Origin: Phyllostachys edulis
Taxonomy: Eukaryota; Streptophyta; Magnoliopsida; Poales; Poaceae
Length of the DNA stretch: 64,000 nt
Assembly: GCA_036346405.1 (NCBI GenBank)
Contig: CM070554.1
Coordinates: 47,329,058 to 47,393,057, forward strand
Direction of reading: 5' to 3'
Of this stretch, positions 43,409 through 53,343 are shown in pieces; the first letter of the stretch is position 1, and each line of letters starts with the position of its first letter. The position numbers were made by a program, and so were the translations under genes. Below the pieces are notes generated by a model, which was not told where the DNA came from, ran no database searches, and saw nothing but the letters and a program-made list of their open reading frames with translations.

Positions 43409-45811
43409 TATAATACCCTGAAACTCTTTAGAGAGAGAGAACGAAAGGGATTAGTGGGTTATTCTAAAAATAACTCTCTTGAGGATCTATACATAATTAG
43501 ATAAAAAGGGATACGTGAAAACGGGATGTTTTGGAGTTTTAGAGAGAGACTAATAAAAGAGAGTTGCGGAGAGAGGAATCAGGTTCTTTCTCTAAACCCT
43601 AGTTTTGTCTTCCTTTTTTCTTTCCGTCTTGCCGCCTCCAAATCTTCCTGTCGCTCAGCGCCTCTCTGTCTTGCGCATGATCGCCGGCCTTCTGCCGCTC
43701 GACCACGCTGTATATGCGTAGGCGTGCGCGTGGTTTGCTCGGCGCCCTGCGCGGCCAGCCTCGGCCAGCGCATGTGGCTGCTGGTGTGTCCTTCTGCCGT
43801 GCAAGGTTTGCCGATTGTTTTCGTTTTGGTTGCTATGGTTTGGTGCGTTAGTAGTTGTCAAGTCATGGGCGGTGTTGAATTGGATGCATGGCTACGTGTT
43901 GCACCTACTTCATGGATGGAGTTTTGTCCTTTTGCTACTAATACTTGGCATTAATGGGTGAATGGCTAGTTAGTGCATTAATCACGAGTAAATTAGTTTG
44001 GCTGGCCACAAAGTATTGTATGCATGTGTTCCAATAGCATTAGTAATTAACAAATAGTCTTTGTAGTTGATTAGTTTTTGGTCTGCTAGGGATTATTAAA
44101 TTGGGATCTATTTTGATTATTTTAATGGGTTGCATGCAGCAAACTAGTAGTCTGAGATCACTTGGTATGGAAGCGGTTCATTAATTGGGATTGTTAGGGA
44201 GAGATATATTAGGTAGTGTCTTTGCATGCTCATTAATTGGAGTAGCAGATGCTAAAGTTGTTTTAATCAGTCATAGCGATTAGTTAAAGGAGAAATCAGA
44301 GAAGCTCAGTATAATAAAAGTTGTAGATCATTGTCTTACCTTTCCAGAAAGCTAAAGAACACAAGATTTGGACACTCGTAGCAAACGTTATGGTGGTTTT
44401 AGTGTACTGTCCAGAGAACCCGACGTGATAATTGATGTTCTGTAGATTGGCTTGGTAGGGGCAGTAGATGGCAGAATCAGAAGGGCTCCCCAACTAAGTT
44501 TATTTAGGTAATTTAATTATCTTTCCAGAAAGTATTAGAACATCTTATTTGGACTCCTGAGAAGGAAGTTATGTATTTTAGAAGTTGACTGTCCGCAGTG
44601 AACACCAAATCGATCGGTAGAAATTGGAAGATTGGAAACGCTTGGGAGTTTAGCGAGTTCAATTGTGTTCTTATTTATGCTTTTGGTCTAGTATGTTTGT
44701 CTTAGTTTGGGTTATCATTATGTTCAGGTGGGAGTGTGATCCGAGGGAGTGCCCTCTTCGCGTCCACCATTCTCGCATCAGTTGAGGCAAGTATTGGGTT
44801 GTAGAATAATTATGATTGTTTGCTGAGATTGATTGTGTCTTGTTCGTAATAGCCATGCATGGATGTTAATGTGATGAATTACAATATATCTTGGTAAATG
44901 CAAGTTATGGTTAAAGCTTCCTGTGTATGTTGTTAATGCTTACATGTTATTATGTACACGTTGAGTTCATATATTTGGAAGATGATGTCTTTGTGCATAT
45001 GCATGTAATAAGCATAATTGAGTCTTGGTCACTTGGTGACCAAGTATGAACAGTTGAGGTCCCCGTCATGTAAGTGACGGGCTTGAGGTCCCCACATTCG
45101 CAGAATGTGGGCAATGAGTAAAGAGGTCCCCATCATGATGATGATGGGCATAGGTCCCTATACTTGTGGAGTATAGGCTCTTGGTCCCTATGCCAGGGTG
45201 CATAGGCAAGGGTATACATCGACGGATGTATACCTCGCATTACCGGTAAAATGCGAAAAGAGATAAAGTTTAAAAGGTGCATTGCATGGACGCATTACAT
45301 AAGCATGAAATTTATGTTTAGTGAAATGCTTTTACTTGGAATATTGATGCTATGACTGTGATTTTAGCTTTAACCTTGTTGATACTTGCTGAGTCTTTGG
45401 GCTCACTCTTGCTTTGATATGTTTTAGGTACAATTGGCAAGAACGGCATGCATGGGAGGGAGTAGATGTTTGGATGCACTCACTACCACTCATCCTTAAG
45501 GCGTCTACCATTTAGTCTTTAGTATAATAATTAGTAAACTATTTGAGATTCGCGTATGATTGGTTAAATGTTTCAGTTTATTTGTAATAAGGAGAATAGC
45601 AAGTTTTGTTTATGTTTATTAGATTATCTTGCATGCCTGAATGAACTTGAATATTGAGTTTAGTGTTAATTGCTATGATCAATTGATGGAACCTCGGTAT
45701 ATTTAATTATACAAAGGAGGTTCTGCCGAAATTGGTAATTGATCTTAGTTTAGTTTTGTTTAATTTAATTTTAGTAGCATTCCAGGCTCAATGTTGAACT
45801 GGGGTGTTACA
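43409..45811 (+). mobile_element. 3' LTR of Chr-B
   Basis: 2403 bp, TATAATACCC...GGGTGTTACA. The hairpin series is at 45025-45256, followed by the conserved core near 45389. Target duplication GAAGG follows. Confidence 0.92.
45025..45256 (+). other. Hairpin series in the Chr-B 3' LTR
   Basis: Best-preserved copy: eight inverted repeats in a row with stems of 6-9 bp. Examples: CTTGGTCAC/GTGACCAAG, CCCGTCA/TGACGGG, CCCACATT/AATGTGGG, CCTATACT/AGTATAGG, CCTATGC/GCATAGG, GTATACAT/ATGTATAC (45212-45233, loop CGACGG), CGCATT/AATGCG round ACCGGT. Confidence 0.9.
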
Positions 45812-45931
45812 GAAGGTCCTTACACTGTGGTCGAAGTAACCCGACCAGGTTCCGTACGACTAGCTATCTCTGATGGGCAAATTTTGTCAAATTCTTGGAA
45901 CATTGATCAATTGCGTAAGTTCTATGTTTAA
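45812..45931 (+). pseudogene. Tat-2 integrase C-terminus (beyond Chr-B)
   Basis: EGPYTVVEVTRPGSVRLAI and DGQILSNSWNIDQLRKFYV end at TAA 45929-45931. The Tat-1 counterpart ends at 3208. This shows that Chr-B entered the integrase end of Tat-2. Confidence 0.9.
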
Positions 45932-46955
45932 TTATTGTTTACATTCTTTCAATTCTTTCAATTTCAATAAATTCATTTATTCATTAAGAAAAGCAACCTT
46001 ACTTATATATATATATATACCTATAGGCTGGTCGTTCATGATTGTTAATTTAAATTGGTCGGAGAAGACAATTTTCTCTCCGATATCCTTTCCAAGGATC
46101 TCTGTTACTCTATGGCAACGACTTCTAAGTCATACGCCGTATTGGTCCTAGTCGTGAGCATTTTTCCACGCGCGACAACACTCTTTTCTTAAGGAAATAT
46201 ATGAGTAATCAGAGCATCATATAAATAACTTTCCATACTAAATGATATGCCTAAGATTATGAAGATTATATTTTATTATTTCAAGATTCTGCTCTGCTCT
46301 TGTCTGGCTACTAGTCGGGACACGGAAAGCCTCCTAGTCGAAGTCTCTCCTTTTTGCACGTGGTCCCCTTAATGGAAGGAGCTTCCTAGCGACGGTTCTT
46401 TTCTTCGATCCTCGCTACCAGTCGGATAGAGAGCTTGAACACGTTTCACGAAATATGTTATATGATTTCAGATCTAAGCATTCCTTCTAATCAGACTTTA
46501 GGATAATAGATATAAACAAAGTTCACTTATAATTTGTTGCATTCATTTTTACATTTCTTCTTATGTCAAATAACAAGGTCTTTCATCCGACCATGTATAA
46601 CTTTTGATTGGTATTTCGATCATGACAAACAAAGATCTATAACTAGACGAAGTCATAAGCTGGTTCCGACCATAGTGATTTCCTAGTATTGCTACGATCA
46701 GTTTTGACTTCATATCGGCACATAGCTTCAAAATAATGGTTTTGACTTTCATTCTCTTTCTTGGCTACCTGCTTGTATAGTAAAGTTCTTCTAATATAAA
46801 GCAGTCGGGGGCTAGGAAGTGTATGAGAATTTAAAAAAAAAGAGAGAGACAAACAGGATAAACAAAGGCATTGTTAATGACATAAAAGGTAAGTTTTATA
46901 CATATTCAATATTTTTACATTTTTTGCAGGAGCCTACTCTAGAAATATTCCTAGA
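45932..46955. other. Tat-2 spacer between pol and the antisense gene
   Basis: No gene seen. At 46332-46390 it contains the CACGTG module shared with Tat-1 (CACGTG at 46357-46362), in the orientation expected for an element on the other strand. A short AT tract is at 46004-46019. Confidence 0.7.
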
Positions 46956-49819
46956 CTAATTACTGCTTGATGGAGATCCGACCTCCATCTCCTCTACAAC
47001 TTTATCTCCGAGTGGCTTGAGTTCTTCCATGAACTTGGTCGCCTCCTCAGGTGGGCAGTTGAAGTCATCTTCAACAACTTGGAGATCAATGGAGGGGTCG
47101 GAAGCTTTCAGTTTTGCCAAAGCAAAACTAACTCCACTAGCAACGCCTGTTTTCATGGTCTGGGCATAGTTCTTCCGAGTAGTCTTGAGCAGAGTACTAA
47201 GATCCTCTAAAAGTTGACCCAAGTAGTTCATTTTCTCTACTGGATCTCTTAAGGTAGGCAGGCTTGATCCTGATCCCATATCAAAGATCATCTTGTTCAA
47301 AAATAGAGTTTTCTCATCAATACTTTGAACAAGAGCCGCCTCCTTGTCTTGCTCAAATTTCAGAGTCTTTTCTACTCTGTCCAAAGCTTGTTTTTGCTCT
47401 GCAAGAGTAAAATAGGTGATAAGCACAAAAATAATTGGAGGAAGATAATAAGTCAAGTTTACGACCTGTTACCTTCAATTTTCTTGCTAAGTTCCTCCTT
47501 GCTGGTCGTCGCTTCGGCAATCGACCGGTCCTTAGCTTTGATTTCTTCTTCAAGCAGAGCTGTCTTGGCTTTCTCAACCAGGATCTCTTCTTTTATTTTC
47601 TCCAAATCTATCGAATACGATAAGGGAGAATAATTAGCAAAGGGCGAAGCGTTGAAGAAAGAAAAAGGTTAAGGGGAAAGTTCTTACTTTCTAATTCGGA
47701 GTGTTTCAGCTCCAAGTCTTTAATCCGCTGGGTCAGTCCTCCGACCACAGCAAAATTCTCGACTATGTGCTGCTCAAATAGCATTTCCCTCTTTAAAAAA
47801 TTCTCTATAAAAGATTTTTTAGGAGCCAAATCATTATATCCGCCAAATATTGAATCAGGATGCATTTTGATTTGATGATCTGATATTTTTCCCTATGCCT
47901 CGTCAAGCTCCTTATCCTCGATGAATCGGGGGTGAAAAGCGAACTTGTCAGGTTGAGGAGAATTACCAACAATGGTCGGAACCTGTTGAGGGCCTTTAGG
48001 GGCATCTACCTCCGCAGAAGGAGTTAGAACCACCAATGGTTCCAACTCAACTGTTGGCCCTGAAGCCTGCTCGGGGGGTTTTCCGACCACTCTTTCCTCA
48101 GGAATTCTGTCCTGAGAAATGGTCTGCTCATGGACCTCTACAAGGACCTGGTCCTCAGAAGGAGTCTGGTTGGAAACGACCGGAACACCAGAGGACCTAT
48201 ACAAAGCAAAGAAGGTAAGTTCAAAAAACAACAAATCATTAAGAAATTATTAGAGGTATGCGCGTATACGACCACTTTCATTTGAGCATACCTAGTTAAT
48301 TTCGAGATTTGACTTTAAAACACGGAAGAGTAAAATCATCACGGTCACCCTTCCTTTTCTTTTCTTCGATCTTCTTTGGTTCGAACCGCAGAATTGGCCA
48401 AATCTGTTGCATCATCCAACAGATGTCGGAAGCGATGCCCTCGATCAGCTCGTCAAAGATTATGTCCTTGACCATCTAGTCGGGCGGAGTGGTTTCACCG
48501 ACCTCGAGACCGATTGTTTCGATAACAATCTGTCCGTTAAATCAACGACGGTCTAGGGTTGGCGGCCTCCATAGTCGCGCACTGATGGCCTTCAGCCTTC
48601 TCCACCTAAACCAACAAATGAATTTGGTTAGGTGATGAAATCTTTTATCTAAACTACATATATATTCATCTGAAATGTTCTGTTACCTCGGGATATTCAT
48701 CTTCTTCCAATGCGTCTGGGCACAAATCGGTCGGAACAATGGTGGGATGTTTAGCCTCACCAGTTTGTGTGATTCGTAACCCGACCAACTACAGAAATAA
48801 AACGTGATCAACAATCTGGTCGGAGAATATGTATGCATGATAAAAGAAATTTTGATTGATTACCTTAAGCCTTGTTAGTCTCTCTTCAGCAGGAACTATG
48901 GCCAAGATCTCGGGGAATCCAGCCTTCTCTCTAGGCTCCCCTGCACAGATCAGCCTGACCCGCTCTCTAATTTCCTCAGGGGAAAGAACTTTAAAAGGAA
49001 AGGAAAGAAAACAAAACATGAACAAGTTTTAAGGTAGTACATTAATCAAATGAAAATACTGGTCGGAGTTTATCTCAAAGACTTACCACCTCCTGAGATA
49101 GCTTCATCACGACCAATGCAACAAATCAGGGAGTGAGTCCGAAGCTTCAGTGGACTAATCTGGCGCTTGGTGAAGTCCCTCACCACATGCCAAGAGGTCA
49201 AGCCCTTGACTCACAGGTCGTAGATGGCATCCACCCATCGTCCGACCACTCCTGTCTCCTCCACGGTCTTCCTCCACTTGAGATTTACATTCGCTCTCAT
49301 CCCAGCGAAGTAGAGGCCATCATCCCTCGTAACCGTCATATAGAACCAGTTCTTCTTCCATGATGACCACGAGGATTTCGAGTACATATGAATGTACTCA
49401 TCGGCCTTCTCGTCATGAAGGCGCAGTGTACATTCTCCGGGAGTCTCCGTGGTTCTCCCCATCACCATTCGGTAGAAATACCTGAAGAGCTTCAAACTTG
49501 GAGGCATTCCCAGGTATGCTTCACACAAATATGTGAAGATGCTGATATTGGTGATAGAATTTGGGGCCAAATTCAACAATTCCACCCCGTAGAACTCAAG
49601 AACACGGAGAAGGAATTTGTGTACCGGCAACCTCAGCCTGCATTCGACGTAGGCGAGGAAAATAGGGATTTCCCCATCTTCACGGCTTGGAAAATGCTCT
49701 CCAAACGCCGGTCTCCATCTGATCAAATTCTTGTCCGGGAGCATCCCAACCTTCTCCAACGCCTCAAGCTTTTTCTTGCTCAATTCCGAAATCAACCACT
49801 TTGTGATTTGCTCCGACAT
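46956..49819 (-). CDS. Tat-2 antisense gene with Transposase_28-like N-terminus and coiled-coil C-terminus, multi-exon
   Basis: The ATG at 49819 starts MSEQITKWLISELSKKKLEAL. Exon 1 (to 49087) encodes a domain like Pfam Transposase_28, 'putative gypsy type transposon' (FGEHFPSREDGEIPIFLAYV, LCEAYLGMPPSLKLF). Exon 2 is 48988-48864 and exon 3 is 48788-48687. The GT-AG introns keep the frame (733, 125 and 102 nt). Exon 4 starts at 48605. Later exons (48234-47893, 47865-47608, about 47590-47470, 47400-46956) are Glu/Lys-rich and end in a coiled-coil-like tail matching Tat-1. An in-frame TGA at 49213-49211 follows AIYDL, and exon 4 has a frame break near 48540. Known relative: the antisense gene of maize Grande. 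Function unknown. Confidence 0.78.
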
Positions 49820-50206
49820 GATGAAAATCCTCAAGGATAAGTAGTGTTCGTAGGAGATTTTGTGGTCGGAAGAATAAGAAAAGAGGGCTAAAGATTTTTT
49901 TCTCGGCAAAGGAGATCAGAAAAGGGATCTGGAAGCATAAAAACACCAAAAGGTCTAGCGATGGGGATTTTATAGCTTCAGATCTTTAAATCACGATCAG
50001 AGGTTACCCACAAAAGTCTAAACGGCAAAAAGCTTCTTTTTCGCCCAACGGACAAAGGAACTCTTCAGTTCCCAAGGCAAGTCCACAACTTTAAAATAAA
50101 CACAAACCTCCTCGAATGTCACGGCATTAAATGGGGGTCTGCCCGATACAAATTCATCGGAAGAAGGTGTTCACACGACCTGTTCATTCAAAGTTCGGGG
50201 GCTAGC

Positions 50207-50841
50207 TGACGAGGATTAAAACCTCTATGTATTAATTTAATACATAGAAGACCATACATCTTCATGGTGGTAACCCCTAAGGCTAACGACCTCACTGGTC
50301 GTAAGGATTCCAGAGGTTACACGATGGGTACCCTGGTTGGATTAGGCTTCGACCAGGTAGCTGCTCGGAAAAGCTATGAATAGGCACCCTTAACCGTATG
50401 ATGAATGGAACACGTGCAGAACGTTCCATACCATGCGATGATATACAAGACACTGACAATAAACCACCTTACGGTTAAGCTTCTCACAAGCACTTAACCG
50501 CAAGGTAGTTAGCACATTGTTAACTACCTTAAACCTCCGACCAGTCGTAACGTTTCATCAGGGACGCCTTCTCCAGGAGTAACTGCCGCCTCTTCGGGAG
50601 TTATTTAATGGTAGAACATAGAAGACGAGGAGACAACAAACAACAGAAGACACACAAAGCAAGGCAACTCAGAAGCCAAAGCAGTAGCATTCAATACATT
50701 TGGTGTAATTAGAGACAGTCCCTAGTCAGGTCTTGTAATCCCACTTCATATTAATAAAGAGCAGCCCCCATTCACTTCCAGGATACTCCACGTCATTTTC
50801 CTCTTTTTATTTTCGTAAGATCGGCGACTTGATCGTCGACA
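50207..50841 (+). mobile_element. 3' LTR of Tat-2
   Basis: TGACGAGG...GTCGACA. A purine-rich TCGGGGGCTAGC (50195-50206) before it is the probable PPT. Same length as the 5' LTR within one base. Confidence 0.92.
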
Positions 50842-51675
50842 ATAGGGCCACTAGCAGCCTGCCTTTGCGAAGAAAGATCTCTCTCCAGCTCCATTCCCCT
50901 GGCCTGTTCGACCACGGAGCTGAAGTCACGCAAGCCAGTCGCCCCCAAAACGTGGCGATACTCCTGATTGAGGCCCCTGCGGAACCTCTTGGCCTTCTCC
51001 CGATCATCATTGGCTACAGATGGTACAAAGCATACCAGATTGTTGAATCCAGTCTCATACTCTGACGCTGACATCTTCCCTTGAACAAATGTCAGCAATG
51101 ATTGCTCCATCCTCTCAACGAAGGAATCCGGATAGAATTTGGTCCTGAATTACTCCATGAATGCTTCCCAAGTGGTGGTCCTGACTTTGGGGTCCTAGCG
51201 AATAGAACCCCTCCCACGGATATCGGCTTGGCCCTTCAATTTGAAAGGCCATGAAGCTGCATATACTGCTGAAGTCATCTCTAAGGCACCTAAGCGCCTC
51301 TCCATGTATCGTAACCAATCTGCGGCTGAACTAGAGTACCCGCTCCGTCAAAGGTGTCCAGAGGAAGTGACATCCACTCACGGAGACTCATCCTAGCCTC
51401 GGATGGAACTGCTGCAAGAATGAGTTCATAGAATGGTGCGGCTACCGCAGAATTTTGCACTCTTGACGGAGTTGTTGGTTTTCCCTCTGAAGACTTTGAA
51501 TGATAACAGCTGACACGGCCTGAGCTTCTGCGGCCGGATGAGTAGCCGAGGCAACCTCCTCAGCAGCAGCTCCAGCAGACTCCTCAGACGAAGATGAAGA
51601 CACAGCCGGACCGCGTCCACGGCCACGGCCACGAACCGGTGGACGTCCATGACCACGGCCTCTACCTCTCGCCAT
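50842..51675 (-). pseudogene. Chr-A gag, N-terminal part
   Basis: The ATG at 51675 opens MARGRGRGHGRPPVRGRGRG, an Arg/Gly-rich start, then Ser/Glu/Ala-rich sequence and a short coil (LQRENQQLRQE). The frame at 50793-51110 has the gag core ASEYETGFNNL, EKAKRFRRGL and RDFSSVVEQARGMELE. Between them (51110-51420) the reading is broken. It stops at the Tat-2 target site. Confidence 0.8.
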
Positions 51676-51875
51676 ATAAGAACACCAAAGCATATAAAGC
51701 TAAACTTTTAGCTTAACAGTAATAGAAGCACAAAAACACTTCAACAATTGCTCAACAAATAAAACATAACAATAAGAATATGGAAACAATGAATTACCCA
51801 TCCCACCTACTGTGCATAGTGTCATTTTAATATATTTCTATTAACCACGGACCTAAAGCCCGGTCTGATACCAAC
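51676..51875 (-). other. Chr-A leader and primer-binding site
   Basis: The PBS (51862-51873) reads TGGTATCAGACC on the minus strand, matching the initiator tRNA-Met type in 10 of 12 bases. It is 2 bp from the LTR end. GGGCTTTAGGTCCGTGG follows. Confidence 0.8.
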
Positions 51876-52196
51876 TGTAATACCCTGGCTACTCGAAAGC
51901 CAAGATGTCACCTAAACAATCTAACATACAACCATAATGTGGAAGAATTTGATTAATATATCATCTAATGACATAAAGAGATCAATATTTAATAGAACCA
52001 TGGCATGAATATAATCCGAATTCAAGCAAGTATATCAACGGGGTGATCAAAGATCACAAGCAGTACTTAACCAACCATAACATAGAGAAGGTTATCAACC
52101 ACATCTAACTTTACATCAATTAACGAATGAAAGATAGAACCAAGTCCTATTATTGAAATAGAATATGGTGAAGTGAACGAACAGTGCGTGTCTACT
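51876..52196 (-). mobile_element. Truncated 5' LTR of Chr-A
   Basis: TGTAATACCCTGGCTACTCG and the next ~320 bp match 23584-23905 closely. After GTGTCTACTTCG the match ends and a plus-strand LTR begins. About 1.8 kb of the LTR is missing. Confidence 0.85.
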
Positions 52197-53343
52197 TCGA
52201 GACTCATCAATTAACGAATGAAAGATAGAGCTTGTTTTGAGTAAGATGCTTGTTGTAGGAGGAGAAGCTTCAGGGTTAATTGCACCCTCTCTACCTTCCA
52301 ATGGGTTGCAACGCGAAAGGCAAGTATAGATTGATTAATCTAGAATGTATGTTTGGTTCAATTCAAGAGTATGAGAATGTCATGGTTGAATTCTATAAAT
52401 GATGAGTATTACCATTCTTACATGATTATGTGCGTTGGTGATATCCTTTTGCTTCTATGAGAGAAAGCAATTAATGTTATTCATTTCATTTCATTCATTC
52501 ATGCCTCGCCCACGGGAGTGGGTAATGAAACTCCCATCATTCCAATATGGGAAAAATAAGTCCCATGATTCCAATATGGGCAATTGGATCCCCGTTTAAA
52601 AGATTGTTCATACGGGCCTTGGATCCCTGCATTTTGGTAATACAGGCCTGAGTGAACACCGACGAGTGTTCACTGGCTATACCGGTATAAGCAGAAGAGA
52701 AGTGGATGCGTTTTTATACTTGCATAAAATGCATAGCATTTTCTTATGTATTTGAAATATTGTGAATGATATGTATTTGATTCGATGCTTTCCATGCTAT
52801 TCAATTGTATTTGCTAAGTCATAGACTCGCTCTGGCAAGTTTTGTTTTTTAGGTAAACTTTGAGGACGACATGCTTTGGGAGGGAGTAGTCACATGAAGA
52901 AACTCACATTATCACTTATTTCACAAATTAGATAATAATTATGTGACTACCTTTCACTTGAGAGCTATGGATTGTTATAATTGGTATCATGATATTTTCT
53001 ATTGTTCGTCCTTAAGTTTTATTTGCACTAGTTAAGGTTTACATTTACCGGATAAATTCTTGATATTCCTCTTGGATGAATTATTGTAATATAAAACATA
53101 GAGTCTATATGCTTGCTAAAATTTAGGTTAGTTAATTTAATAGTATCTTTGTGTGCCGAAGTTTAGCTGTCAGTAGTTGTTAAATTGTTGAAAACAACTT
53201 TTGTGTTGATTCGTGTTAGAAGTTTAGGTAGCATCTTGGCTTCCGCATAGCGAGGGTGTTACAGTTGGTATCAGAGCGGGCTTTAGGTCCGTGGTGAATA
53301 GGTTAACAACTTGAGTAACTTATTTTGCTCAAATTTGCTAATG
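52197..53343 (+). mobile_element. Plus-strand Chr-A-type LTR fragment with PBS and leader
   Basis: From about 52231 it matches 22408-23435 (GAGTAAGATGCTTGTTGTAG...GGGTGTTACA, end at 53263). TGGTATCAGAGC at 53266-53277 is a perfect initiator tRNA-Met type PBS, followed by a leader to about 53343 as at 23436-23520. A 25-bp sequence (52114-52138) is repeated at 52205-52229 across the join. Confidence 0.8.

Larger units (their letters stand above)
36086..45811 (+). mobile_element. Chr-B: Tekay/Del-type chromovirus inserted in Tat-2 integrase
   Basis: Complete element of 9.7 kb with two LTRs of about 2.4 kb, a PBS-like site, gag, zinc knuckles, protease, RT, RNase H, integrase, chromodomain-type tail and PPT, in one orientation, flanked by perfect 5-bp duplications. 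The LTRs are nearly identical, making it the youngest large insertion here. Yet pol is broken in many places, largely by one-base insertions or deletions. Confidence 0.93.
29213..50841 (+). mobile_element. Tat-2: Tat-lineage Ty3/gypsy element, split by Chr-B
   Basis: Paired LTRs (29213-29846 and 50207-50841), PBS at 29849, gag from 29944, protease, RT, RNase H, integrase ending at 45931, then a spacer and an antisense gene (49819 down to 46956), PPT and 3' LTR. Without Chr-B (36086-45811 plus one GAAGG) it is about 11.9 kb. By eye the LTRs differ at roughly 30 places in 635 bp, so insertion is not recent. Coding regions carry many frame changes. Confidence 0.92.
23584..52196 (-). mobile_element. 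Chr-A: Tekay/Del-type chromovirus, split by Tat-2
   Basis: Minus-strand element in two blocks, 23584-29212 and 50842-52196. The order on its own strand is partial 5' LTR (51876-52196), PBS, gag (from 51675), the Tat-2 insertion, the rest of gag with a zinc-knuckle remnant, protease, RT, RNase H, integrase, C-terminal chromodomain-type region, PPT and 3' LTR (23584-25688). It is dead: the RT palm is deleted, frames are shifted, the 5' LTR is truncated, and 21.6 kb are inserted in gag. Confidence 0.85.

Noticed and set aside
49388..49840. 150-codon plus-strand frame at 49388-49840
   Set aside because: Shadow of the antisense gene exon 1, which shows domain likeness and codon sense on the minus strand.
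53266..53277. tRNA-Met gene fragment
   Set aside because: TGGTATCAGAGC is only the 12-base primer-binding site of an LTR element; no cloverleaf follows.
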